Shown piece after piece: positions 35,198 to 43,818 of a stretch of DNA of 64,000 bases. The notes under the pieces are model-generated. The model was not told where the DNA came from. It saw only the letters and a program-made list of their open reading frames with translations, and ran no database searches. Within the stretch, counting starts at the first letter, position 1. Each line of letters opens with the position of its first letter. Source of the stretch: RH-chloro-G1 sp003670575 (lineage in GTDB: Bacteria; Chloroflexota; Dehalococcoidia; UBA2979); the NCBI GenBank assembly GCA_947499615.1, contig CANMOP010000001.1, positions 1 to 64,000 of the forward strand, written 5' to 3'. The position numbers and the translations under genes are program-made.

Positions 35198-36418
35198 TCA
35201 CCGCACCGCAGCGAGGCCAGCGCCACCGGCGGCGGTGAGCAGCACGACGAGCCACGGCGGCGCTGGCCACACCTGTAGCAGCCCGAACGCCGCGAGTGCG
35301 AGCGCCACGTCGGCGGTACCACTGATCGCGCTGGTCCAGACCGGGGTGTAGAGCGCCGCGCCGAGGATGCCGACGACGCCGGCGTTGACGCCTCGGAGCG
35401 CGGCCTGGAACGCGCCTCGACGGCGTAACGCATCCCACAGCGGCAGCGCGCCGAGCATCAGCAGGAACGACGGCGCGAAGATCGCGAGCAGTGCGACCGC
35501 CGCACCCGCAACGCCATTCGGTGCGTCGCGCATGACCGCGCCGAGGTACGCCGCGAAGGTGAACAGCGGGCCGGGCATGGCCTGTGTCGCGCCGTAGCCG
35601 GCGATGAAGGCCTCCGAGGTCACCCAGCCGCTCGGCACCACCTCGGCGCGGATCAGCGGCAGCACGACGTGCCCGCCACCGAAGACGAGCGAGCCGACGC
35701 GATAGAACGTGTCGACCACCGCCAGCGTCTGGCTGTGCACGAGCGACCTCGCGACCGGGAGCGCCACCAGCAGACCGAAGAACAACACCCACGCCGTGAG
35801 CATGAGCCAGCGAGGCACCGGCACGTGCAGCCGCACGCCGTCGTCAGCGGCGTTACCGGCGTCGAACAGCCGCCAGCCAACGAGGCCCGCGCCGACGATC
35901 ACCGCGACCTGCGCGAGTGCGGTCGGCACAGCGAGCACCGCGATTGCAGCGAGGATAGCGATCGTCGCGCGCGGCCGGTCGGGCGCGAGGTTGCGCGCCA
36001 TCCCCCACACCGCCTGCGCGACCACCGCGACCGCGACGATCTTCAACCCGTGCAGCCAACCCGCGTCCTGCACATCGAGCGTGCGCATCGCCAGCGCGAA
36101 CGCGAGCAGCACGAGCGCGCTCGGCAGCGTGAAGCCAATCCACGCCAGCACGCCGCCCAGCACGCCCGCGCGCAGCATCCCGATGCCGATGCCAACCTGG
36201 CTGCTGGCGGGCCCGGGCAGGAACTGGCAGAGCGCAACGAGGTCCGCGTACGCGCGCTCATCGATCCACTTGCGCCGCTCCACGTACTCCGCACGGAAGT
36301 ACCCGAGGTGCGCGATCGGCCCGCCGAACGACGTCAGGCCGAGCTTCGTCGCGACGCGCAGCACCTCGAGCGCCGAGCCCTGAGGGAGCGGCGTGTCGGC
36401 GGTGTCAGTAGGGCTCAT
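35198..36418 (-). CDS. chrA: Chromate transporter (ChrA, long form)
   Basis: The 406-residue CHR-superfamily protein has two homologous halves. Each carries the family's GGP or GGGH and PGP signatures: LGLTSFGGPIAHLGYFR and QFLPGPASSQVGIGIG in the first, VGSLVFGGGHVVLPL and TQAMPGPLFTFAAYLG in the second. About ten membrane helices are expected. It exports chromate in exchange for sulfate-like anions in known members. The hicB-like gene follows with 27 bases between. Confidence 0.92.
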   Translation of the reverse strand: MSPTDTADTPLPQGSALEVLRVATKLGLTSFGGPIAHLGYFRAEYVERRKWIDERAYADLVALCQFLPGPASSQVGIGIGMLRAGVLGGVLAWIGFTLPSALVLLAFALAMRTLDVQDAGWLHGLKIVAVAVVAQAVWGMARNLAPDRPRATIAILAAIAVLAVPTALAQVAVIVGAGLVGWRLFDAGNAADDGVRLHVPVPRWLMLTAWVLFFGLLVALPVARSLVHSQTLAVVDTFYRVGSLVFGGGHVVLPLIRAEVVPSGWVTSEAFIAGYGATQAMPGPLFTFAAYLGAVMRDAPNGVAGAAVALLAIFAPSFLLMLGALPLWDALRRRGAFQAALRGVNAGVVGILGAALYTPVWTSAISGTADVALALAAFGLLQVWPAPPWLVVLLTAAGGAGLAAVR

Positions 36419-36455
36419 CGTGCAGCGCTCCGCCTGCAAGGGCGCACTGGTGCGC

Positions 36456-39400
36456 TTAGCCGCCCGCGAGCACGCGGTAGAGCGAGGTCAGACGGCGCGG
36501 CAACTGCTCGATGTCATCAACGACTTCGTAGCCGACGTCGGAGCAGAGCTGCTTCATGTAGTCGTGGCCCTCTTTGTCCACGGTGATCAGGAACGGCACG
36601 ATGCCGGCGCGCTTCGCCTCGATCAGCGCCTGGTGCGTGTCGTGCACCGCGTACTCCTTCTCGGTGCGGTCGCGGCCGTAGCCGTGGTCCTGCGGGCGAC
36701 CGTCGGAGACGAGGATCAGGATCTTCACCTTCGAGTCGTGCGCGAGCATCTTCGCGACGGTGTGACGAATCGCGGGGCCCATGCGCGTGGAGCGCACCGG
36801 CTGAATCTTGTCGATGCGCTTGCGCACGCGGTCGCCGAACCGCTCGTCCAGGTCCTTGATCACGTGGAACTCCACGTTGTCACGGCCGTACCCGGAGAAG
36901 CCGTAGATGCCGTACGAGTCGCCGATCGCTTCCAGCGCCTCGACGATGAGCACCACCGACTCCTTCTCGAGGTCGATGATGCGCTTCGGCGGATCCGGCG
37001 AGTATTGCGCGCGGCGCGCGGCGAGCCACTGGAAGTAGTTGCGCGGGTCGCCCTGGTAGTCCGCCGTGCTGTTGCGCTCCTGCGGCCGATGCTTCTCAAT
37101 CTCCTCGTCGGTGGACGCGGACATGTCCATCAGGAACGTCACCGAGACGTCGCGCTCCACCTTGTTGCGCCGCCAGTAGACCTGCGCGAGCGGCCCGACG
37201 CCGGCCCGGCGATCCACGATGAACTCGATCGAGCGGTCGAGGTCGATCTCCTCGCCGTCCTCCAGCCGCTTGATACGGCGGAACGATTCGGGCCGCATCA
37301 TCTCGAACTGGCGACGCGTCTCCGTCACCAATCCGTGGTGCCGCTTCAGCGTCTCCTCGTAGTAGTCGAGGGTGCCTTCCTCGCCCAGTCGCTCGCCGAC
37401 GCGACACCAGCGCGGGCGGTAGTCGGAGGCGCGGAAGTCCCATTCGTCGTACAGCGTCCAGGTGATCTCATTGCGTACGTCGTTGGAGCCGCCCTCGTCC
37501 GAGCCACCGCCATCGCCGCCCTCGCCGTCGTCGTCCTGCTGCTGCGCCTTGGCAGAAGCGGCCGCTTCCTTCTCGAGGTTGTCGAGGAACTCACCGACGG
37601 ACGCGGCAACCTGCCCCTCGGCCATCTCGGACAGCCCGATCTCCGTCGACTTCTGCAGCAGCTCCATCACCTGTTCGCGGCTCAACTGCTGACCAGAGCC
37701 ACCCGAGGCGCCGGTCTGCATCTTGAGCATGGACAGCAACTGCACCAGTTCCGGCTTGAAGTCACCGCGAAACTCCGGCTGATCCGGCGTCTCGAAGTCC
37801 ATCTCCTCATTCGGGCGCTGACCATCGGTGTCGGTATCGGCTCCGTCGCCGACGGGCATCTGCCCGGATGCGCCGAACATCGCGGAGTCCGGCTGCTCCC
37901 ACGCGTCGTCCGGGTATGAGCCCTGCACGTTCGGGAGCGCGGCCGCGATGTCGTAGAGGGCCGCAGCCACCTCGGCGGAGTCCTGCACGGTCGCCCCGCG
38001 CTCCTCCACCACCATCAGCGCGCGCACGGCATCGACCAACACCTGGTTGTGTTCCGCCGGCCAGCGCATCAGGTCGCGCCGACCGAGCGAAGCACGCAAC
38101 AGGTTCTCCGCTAGCGCGCTACGCAATCCGAGCTGTCGGATGTCGGGCCGCCGATCTGCCTCAAACGATTGCAGGCGCTTGAGATGCGGGCGGATGCCGC
38201 CGTACTCGCGGCCGACGGTCGCATCGACGCGGGTGTCCTCCACGATCGTGAACAGCGCCGCGATCATGCCGCGCGCCTCGAACAGGTCGTAGAAGCGCTC
38301 CATCTCGGTGAGCGCGGGCCGCTCTCGCGGCGGCAGCGCTTCCTCGCGGGCGCCGAGCGTCGCAGGCGCGTGCGCTCCGGCCAGGCCGAACGCAAACCCG
38401 AACGCGCCGAACTCAATGCGGCCGGTCTGGTGCGTGGTGAACACCTTGTACGCCTGGAAGTTCTCGCGCTGATCCTGGAACGACCCGACGAACGGCGGCA
38501 GGAAGATCGAGGTGCCCTCGGTCGTCGCCATCGACTCCTGCACCCAGCCGATGCCACGGTCGACGATGTCCTCGGTGGAGCGGATGGCGATCGGGGCGCC
38601 GGTGAGCGCCTTGGCGTACATGCGCAGCAGCGCGCCGATGTCGCTCAACTCGACGCGCGCGGACAACCCGGACAGCACCTGCTCCGCGCGCACGGACTCC
38701 AGCCGGAAGTACGCCTCCGCACCGTCGATGTTCTCGTCCTCAAACAGGATGCGGGCGCCGGTCTCGACCCACTGCGGGATCTGCTCCGCGGTCAGCCGCG
38801 CCAGCACCACCGGCGAGGAGCGCAGGAATGCCATCGCCGCCGCCGGACTGCGCCGCGCGAGGCGGTTCGCCAACGCGATCAGCGTGCCATGTTCGGCGAC
38901 CGGCACCAGTCGCAACGCGCTGGCGGTCTCCATGAAGCGCGGGAAGCCCTGGCGTCCCGACGACTGCACCACGGACGCGGCGAGCATGAGGAAGTCGGCG
39001 CGCTCGCCAGCATGAATGTGCTTCAGCAGTTGCGGGCCGCGCTCAAACAGCAGCCGTGTGTCCGCCCACGACGACTTGGTGAGCGACTTCGCGAAGTCGA
39101 GGAAGGGCCGTCGATCGGGGTACTCGAGCGTCGCAAACAGCGCAGGCGAGTCCTCGAGGCAGCTGGTCGCGAGCTGATACGAGCGCTCCGACAGCAGGTC
39201 GATGATGTCCACCAGCTCGTGCAGATGGTCGAGCGTGAGCTGCTCCAGCAGGCGCGCGCTGTACTCGAAGTACAGCGCAGCGAGTGCAACGGACTTCCAG
39301 TTGCTGTGGTTCAGCCGCTCGCCGCCACGGACCCACCGCTCCACGTCCGTGCGGGACGGCATGGTGTCGAACATGCCTTCGCCGGTGATGCCCGGATCGG

Positions 39401-39758
39401 TCTCCGGATCGGGCGGCAACTGCTCGATCACCTCAGGCGTGACGCGCAGGTAGGTCGCGGCGACCGTCGGCGAGCTATCGCTCAACCAGCCACCAATCGT
39501 GGCCCAGTGCTCCATGCGCTCGTAGCTCAGCAGCTTGGCAACGGCGGGACTGGCGCGGAAGAACTCGGACGCAGCCTCCCAGGAGCGCAGCGAACGAGTC
39601 GACAGCGCGACGCCAATCTCGGCCCAGCGCTCCAGTTCGTCCGGCTTGAGCAGCGGTTCCAGCGCCTCGGCTGCGGCTGCGAATTCCTCGGCCAGCGGCT
39701 CGGACTGCTCGCGCAGTCCCGCCTGATAGCGTGCCGTCAGGTCCTGGGCAAGCGTCAT
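36456..39758 (-). CDS. NorD/CbbO-like protein with C-terminal VWA domain
   Basis: A 1100-residue protein with a long helical N-terminal region of repeated Trp/Leu-rich helices (about 1-450), a middle domain and a C-terminal von Willebrand factor A domain. That domain has the metal site DMSAST near residue 877 and LILVSDGRPQDHGYG. A low-complexity acidic stretch with DDDGEGGDGGGSDE lies before it. NorD/CbbO proteins work with a NorQ/CbbQ AAA+ partner, encoded directly upstream here, to activate metalloenzymes (nitric oxide reductase, Rubisco). No such target gene is in the window, so the client is unknown. Confidence 0.85.
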   Translation of the reverse strand: MTLAQDLTARYQAGLREQSEPLAEEFAAAAEALEPLLKPDELERWAEIGVALSTRSLRSWEAASEFFRASPAVAKLLSYERMEHWATIGGWLSDSSPTVAATYLRVTPEVIEQLPPDPETDPGITGEGMFDTMPSRTDVERWVRGGERLNHSNWKSVALAALYFEYSARLLEQLTLDHLHELVDIIDLLSERSYQLATSCLEDSPALFATLEYPDRRPFLDFAKSLTKSSWADTRLLFERGPQLLKHIHAGERADFLMLAASVVQSSGRQGFPRFMETASALRLVPVAEHGTLIALANRLARRSPAAAMAFLRSSPVVLARLTAEQIPQWVETGARILFEDENIDGAEAYFRLESVRAEQVLSGLSARVELSDIGALLRMYAKALTGAPIAIRSTEDIVDRGIGWVQESMATTEGTSIFLPPFVGSFQDQRENFQAYKVFTTHQTGRIEFGAFGFAFGLAGAHAPATLGAREEALPPRERPALTEMERFYDLFEARGMIAALFTIVEDTRVDATVGREYGGIRPHLKRLQSFEADRRPDIRQLGLRSALAENLLRASLGRRDLMRWPAEHNQVLVDAVRALMVVEERGATVQDSAEVAAALYDIAAALPNVQGSYPDDAWEQPDSAMFGASGQMPVGDGADTDTDGQRPNEEMDFETPDQPEFRGDFKPELVQLLSMLKMQTGASGGSGQQLSREQVMELLQKSTEIGLSEMAEGQVAASVGEFLDNLEKEAAASAKAQQQDDDGEGGDGGGSDEGGSNDVRNEITWTLYDEWDFRASDYRPRWCRVGERLGEEGTLDYYEETLKRHHGLVTETRRQFEMMRPESFRRIKRLEDGEEIDLDRSIEFIVDRRAGVGPLAQVYWRRNKVERDVSVTFLMDMSASTDEEIEKHRPQERNSTADYQGDPRNYFQWLAARRAQYSPDPPKRIIDLEKESVVLIVEALEAIGDSYGIYGFSGYGRDNVEFHVIKDLDERFGDRVRKRIDKIQPVRSTRMGPAIRHTVAKMLAHDSKVKILILVSDGRPQDHGYGRDRTEKEYAVHDTHQALIEAKRAGIVPFLITVDKEGHDYMKQLCSDVGYEVVDDIEQLPRRLTSLYRVLAGG

Positions 39759-39894
39759 CTCATCCCGCCCATCTCTTGCGAGCGGTGCGGACGATCATCG
39801 GTCAGCCGATGACGTCCGCCCGTTCTGCGTTTCGAGCACCACCACCCACGGCTGGTAGCCCGCGCCGGTCAGGCACGGCGCTACCCGTCGATGG

Positions 39895-40773
39895 CTACTC
39901 CGGGAAGATCGAGGTGACCACCTCTTCGATCGACTGCTGCACTTCCACGTCGTCCGTGAGGCCCCAGACAACCGCCGACTGGCACGCGCGACGCGGCGAG
40001 ATGCCGTTGGCGATGAGCTTGCCGGCGTACACCAGCAGTCGAGTGGACACGCCCTCGGCGAGGCCGTGTTCCTTCAGGTTGCGAACCTTCTCAGCCAGCT
40101 TGGCGAGTTCCCCGGCGATTTCCAGGGAGCAGCCAGCCTCCGCGCGGATGATCTCGGTCTCCTGCTCGCGCGGCGGGTACTGGAACTCAATAGCGATGAA
40201 ACGCTGACGCGTGGAGTGCTTGAGGTCCTTCAGCGCGGACTGGTAGCCCGGGTTGTAGGACAGCACCAGCAGGAAGCCATCGGCGGCCTCCAGCAACTCG
40301 CCACGCTTGTCGATCGGAAGCAGCCGCCGATAGTCCGTCAGCGGGTGGATGAGCACGGTGGTGTCCTTGCGCGCCTCGACGATCTCGTCGAGGTAGCAAA
40401 TCGCGCCCACCTTCACCGCGCGGGTGATCGGACCATCGATCCAGCGAGTCTCCTCGCCTTCCAGCAGGTAGCGCCCCACCAGGTCGGACGCCGTGAGGTC
40501 TTCGTGGCAGGCGACCGTGATCAGCGGTACGCCTTCCTCGGACTTGTTGCCCAGGTGGCCATGCAGCCGCCAGGACATGTACTCGACGAATCGGGTCTTG
40601 CCGCAGCCGGTCGGCCCCTTCAGCAGCACCGGGAGGTGCTGGTCGTACGCGGTCTCGAAGAGCTGTATCTCGTCCGCGATCGGGAGGTAGAACGGCTCGC
40701 TGGTCAGGCGGAAGTCCTCCACCTGCATCTGCTGGAAACCACGACCCGGCCCGGTCATGCCCTGCCCGGTCAC
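39895..40773 (-). CDS. NorQ/CbbQ-type AAA+ ATPase
   Basis: The 292-residue MoxR-class ATPase has Walker A LLKGPTGCGKTRFVEYM, Walker B GAICYLDEIVEARKDTT, sensor 1 LVLSYNPGYQSALKDLK, and the C-terminal CbbQ region GVSTRLLVYAGKLIA. It hydrolyses ATP to remodel a client through the NorD-like VWA protein encoded next. GTG 40773 overlaps the coaE stop as GTGA; an ATG five codons later is also possible. Confidence 0.9.
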   Translation of the reverse strand: MTGQGMTGPGRGFQQMQVEDFRLTSEPFYLPIADEIQLFETAYDQHLPVLLKGPTGCGKTRFVEYMSWRLHGHLGNKSEEGVPLITVACHEDLTASDLVGRYLLEGEETRWIDGPITRAVKVGAICYLDEIVEARKDTTVLIHPLTDYRRLLPIDKRGELLEAADGFLLVLSYNPGYQSALKDLKHSTRQRFIAIEFQYPPREQETEIIRAEAGCSLEIAGELAKLAEKVRNLKEHGLAEGVSTRLLVYAGKLIANGISPRRACQSAVVWGLTDDVEVQQSIEEVVTSIFPE

Positions 40774-41738
40774 GAGCGCACCGCCCGCTTCGGCGCAGCC
40801 GCTTTCGCGGCAGTTGCCTTTGCGGGGGCAGCCTTCGCGGCAGCCGTGCGAGTCGGCGCAGCCTTGGCCGCAGCCACCGGCTTCGCAGCGACGGTGCGAG
40901 CGGTCGTGGAGCGCGCCGCAATCGTCTTGGTTGCTGCCGCCGGCTTGGCGGCGGCGGTGGACTTGGTGACAACGGCCTTCGCCGCGGCCGGCTTCGTAGC
41001 GGCCGACTTCACAGCGGCGGGCTTCGTGGCGGCGGGCTTTGCCGCGGTCGCCTTCGTCGCAGCAGGCTTGGCAGTGGCGCGAGCAGTCGTGGCGGCGACA
41101 CGCACGGCGGGCGTCTTAGCTGCGCGCGGCGGCTTCTCGTCGTCCTTCGTGAACCGCTTCCATTCGCGCTCTACACGCTGGCGGAACTGGTCGAGGGTGC
41201 CCGAGTTGTCGAACTTCGCATACGCGTGGAGCAGACGCTCCTTGTTCGATATCTGTGCATCGATGCGAGACTGCGCCTGGGCGTCGGTGAGGTTGTTGCG
41301 CGACATCAGCCGCGCCTTCGCGACCGATGGCTCCACGGTAACCACCCATACCTGGTCGACCAAGCCGAACCAGTTGGCTTCCACCAGTACAGCCGCTTCC
41401 AGCACGACGTGCGCCTTGGGGTCCCGCCGCTTGATGTCGGCGATTTCCTGCGCCGCGAGGCGCTGGATCTCCGGCCAGACGATGTCGGTCAGCTTCTTCA
41501 TCTGCGCGGGGTCACCGAAGACCTTGCCGCCCAGCAGCTGCCGATTGATCGTGCCGTCCGGCGCCACGAGGTCGTGCCCGAACCCGTTGACCACCGCCTC
41601 GAAGCCGGAACTGCCCGGCTCGTACACGCGGTGGCCGAGCCGGTCCGCGTCGATAACGATGGCACCAAGGTCGCGAAGCCAGCCAGCCGCCGTCGACTTA
41701 CCGGACGCGATCCCACCAGTGAGACCAATAACGGTCAT
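40770..41738 (-). CDS. coaE: Dephospho-CoA kinase with histone-H1-like C-terminal tail
   Basis: Last step of coenzyme A synthesis. Residues 1-200 form the kinase: P-loop GLTGGIASGKSTAAGWL, the substrate lid and DADRLGH, then VLEAAVLVEANW. Residues about 205-322 are a low-complexity basic tail of Ala/Lys/Thr/Pro repeats (AAKPAATK type), the composition of histone H1 and bacterial H1-like proteins. Such tails bind nucleic acid electrostatically. CoaE normally ends near residue 200, so the tail is a fusion. ATG 41738. Coupled to the NorQ-like gene. Confidence 0.9.
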   Translation of the reverse strand: MTVIGLTGGIASGKSTAAGWLRDLGAIVIDADRLGHRVYEPGSSGFEAVVNGFGHDLVAPDGTINRQLLGGKVFGDPAQMKKLTDIVWPEIQRLAAQEIADIKRRDPKAHVVLEAAVLVEANWFGLVDQVWVVTVEPSVAKARLMSRNNLTDAQAQSRIDAQISNKERLLHAYAKFDNSGTLDQFRQRVEREWKRFTKDDEKPPRAAKTPAVRVAATTARATAKPAATKATAAKPAATKPAAVKSAATKPAAAKAVVTKSTAAAKPAAATKTIAARSTTARTVAAKPVAAAKAAPTRTAAAKAAPAKATAAKAAAPKRAVRS

Positions 41739-41931
41739 GAGTTGCCCCCGGCCCATTCAGGGAGTGAACGTCGCACGATTGTATTCGCGGGCCTGTGGGG
41801 TCGCAAGGCGGAGGGCCGCGAGTGATGCGCGCTGCGTATCACCCGCGCCAGAACCTGCCCGCCGATCCGGGACAACTGGGAGCATAGGAGCCCCCAGCGC
41901 CGCCGCACATGCGGCGTCCGGCCGCGCTCGC

Positions 41932-42909
41932 TCAGCGCTTTGCGGCCTTCAGCGCCTCGATCAGCGCCGGGATGACGATCTTGTAGTCGCCCACGATGCC
42001 GAAGCGAGCCGCGCGGAAGATGTTCGCCTCCCGGTCGCGGTTGATCGCGACGATGTTCTTCGCGCCGCTGCAGCCTGCCATGTGCTGGCTGGCACCGGAG
42101 ATGCCGATCGCGACGTACAGGTCCGGTGACACCACCTTGCCGGTGAGCCCAACCTGCTGGCTGGGCGGGTACCAACCCAGGTCGCACGCCGCCCGCGAGG
42201 AGCCGACAGCGGCACGATCCCGACCGAAGGCGTCGGCCAGCGCCTCGACGATGCGAAAGCCCTCTGGTGCACCGAGGCCGCGGCCGCCGGAGACGACGAT
42301 GCCCGCGTCCTGGACCTGCAGCCCCTCACCGGCGGCCGCGTCGCGGCTCACCACCTCGGTGCGGCTGGCACCGGCGGCGGGCAGCGCGACGACTTCGCCC
42401 GCAGCGCCGGTTGCGGCCACCGGCTGCTCCTGCGACTTCGCGCGCACGGTGACCACCGCGGGACTCGTGGCGAACGTGTACGTGGCGAGCGCATTGCCAC
42501 CGTACGAGGGGCGCGTCACCTGGAGCGCCCCGCCGGTCATCTCCACTCGCAGGCAGTCCATCGCCGCAGCGGTCGCACGCCGGAACGCCAGCCGCGGTCC
42601 CAGGTCGCGCCCAACCATGGTCTGCGAGAGCAGGATCGTGGCGGGCTGTGCCAGCTCCAGCGCAGCCTCGGCGGCCGCGACCCACTGGTCGGAGCGGAAC
42701 ACATCGTAGGTAGCGTCGTCGGAGGCGTAGACGCGCGCCGCGCCGAAGCTGAACGCCTCTGGCGCGGCCGCAGACGCACTCGCACCGAGCAGCGCCACGC
42801 CGACCGATCCACCCTCTGCGATCCGCGAAGCGAGCCCAAGCAACTCACGAGTTGTGGCCGCCAGCGCGCCATTGACCAGTTCACCAACAACCAGGACGTT
42901 CTGCGCCAT
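41932..42909 (-). CDS. etfA: Electron transfer flavoprotein subunit alpha
   Basis: The 325-residue FAD-binding subunit has VVSGGRGLGAPEGF, then QVGLTGKVVSPDLYVAIG and SGASQHMAGC and NIVAINRDREANIF, the classical FAD-site sequence of EtfA. It accepts electrons from acyl-CoA dehydrogenases and passes them to the membrane oxidoreductase encoded at 43819. No acyl-CoA dehydrogenase gene is in the window. It is the last gene of the acyl-CoA operon. Confidence 0.95.
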   Translation of the reverse strand: MAQNVLVVGELVNGALAATTRELLGLASRIAEGGSVGVALLGASASAAAPEAFSFGAARVYASDDATYDVFRSDQWVAAAEAALELAQPATILLSQTMVGRDLGPRLAFRRATAAAMDCLRVEMTGGALQVTRPSYGGNALATYTFATSPAVVTVRAKSQEQPVAATGAAGEVVALPAAGASRTEVVSRDAAAGEGLQVQDAGIVVSGGRGLGAPEGFRIVEALADAFGRDRAAVGSSRAACDLGWYPPSQQVGLTGKVVSPDLYVAIGISGASQHMAGCSGAKNIVAINRDREANIFRAARFGIVGDYKIVIPALIEALKAAKR

Positions 42910-42953
42910 CGCGGTACTCCTTCGCGCCCAGACGGCGCCCGAATACTCTCGAG

Positions 42954-43757
42954 TTAGATGATCCGGGCGTCGATCAGCGCCTGTACGAGCGCCTGCGCCT
43001 GTGCCTCCGGCGTGTCGCCTTCGATGATCTCGACGGCGCCGCCTGCCTCGGGCTGAGCCAGCCCCACGAGCCGCAGCCGCGAGCCGGCCGCGCCGACGCT
43101 CGACGCGTCGAGGCCAAGGTCAGCCGCGCTCCAGTTCGTCACGGTCTTCTTCGCGGCCTGCATGATCTGCTGGAGCTTCGGGTAGCGCGGGTCGCCGAGC
43201 TCGTTGGAGACGGTCACCACCGCCGGGAGCGGCGTGCGGACGGTCTCGAAGCCGTCAGTGAGCACGCGCTGCACGGTCACGGCACCGTCCGCGAGCTGCA
43301 CGTCCTTCGCGACGATCGCGCACGGCCAGCCGAGCAACTCGGCGATGCCGAGGCCAACCTGGCCCATGTCCCAGTCGGCCGCCTGCCGACCGCAGAACAC
43401 CGCGTCCACGTCGCCCAACTTGCGGATGGCAGCGGCCAGCACGTGAGCGGTGGTGTAGGAGTCGCCGCGCTCGAAGGCATCGTCGTTGAGCAGCACGCCC
43501 TCGTCCGCGCCCATGGCCAGCACCTGCTTGATCGCGTCCTGCGCGCTGCCCTGTCCGAGCGAGATCACCGTGATCTTGCCCTCACCGGCCTGCTCGCGAA
43601 TGCGCAGCGCAGCCTCGGCGGCCTGCGCATCGAAGGGGCTCAGCACCGGCTTGATGCCTGCCGCCGGCACCACCGCGTTCGTCCCCGCATCGATGCGGAA
43701 CGCTGCGGGTGGCGTCTCCGGGTCCGGAATCTGCTTCGCGCACACGACAAGGTGCAT
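42954..43757 (-). CDS. etfB: Electron transfer flavoprotein subunit beta
   Basis: The 267-residue AMP-binding partner of EtfA has the typical start MHLVVCAKQIPDPETPPA, then LSPFDAQAAEAALRI, VFCGRQAADWDMGQVG and VTVSNELGDPRYP. Together with EtfA it makes the heterodimeric ETF. Gene order on this strand is membrane oxidoreductase, etfB, etfA, with short gaps. The bifurcating-type second FAD site cannot be judged by eye. Confidence 0.95.
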   Translation of the reverse strand: MHLVVCAKQIPDPETPPAAFRIDAGTNAVVPAAGIKPVLSPFDAQAAEAALRIREQAGEGKITVISLGQGSAQDAIKQVLAMGADEGVLLNDDAFERGDSYTTAHVLAAAIRKLGDVDAVFCGRQAADWDMGQVGLGIAELLGWPCAIVAKDVQLADGAVTVQRVLTDGFETVRTPLPAVVTVSNELGDPRYPKLQQIMQAAKKTVTNWSAADLGLDASSVGAAGSRLRLVGLAQPEAGGAVEIIEGDTPEAQAQALVQALIDARII

Positions 43758-43818
43758 GACGGAACCTCCCTGTCAGCGGGCTGCGCACGTCACGCGGGCC
43801 GCTGGCTCTATTGCGTGT

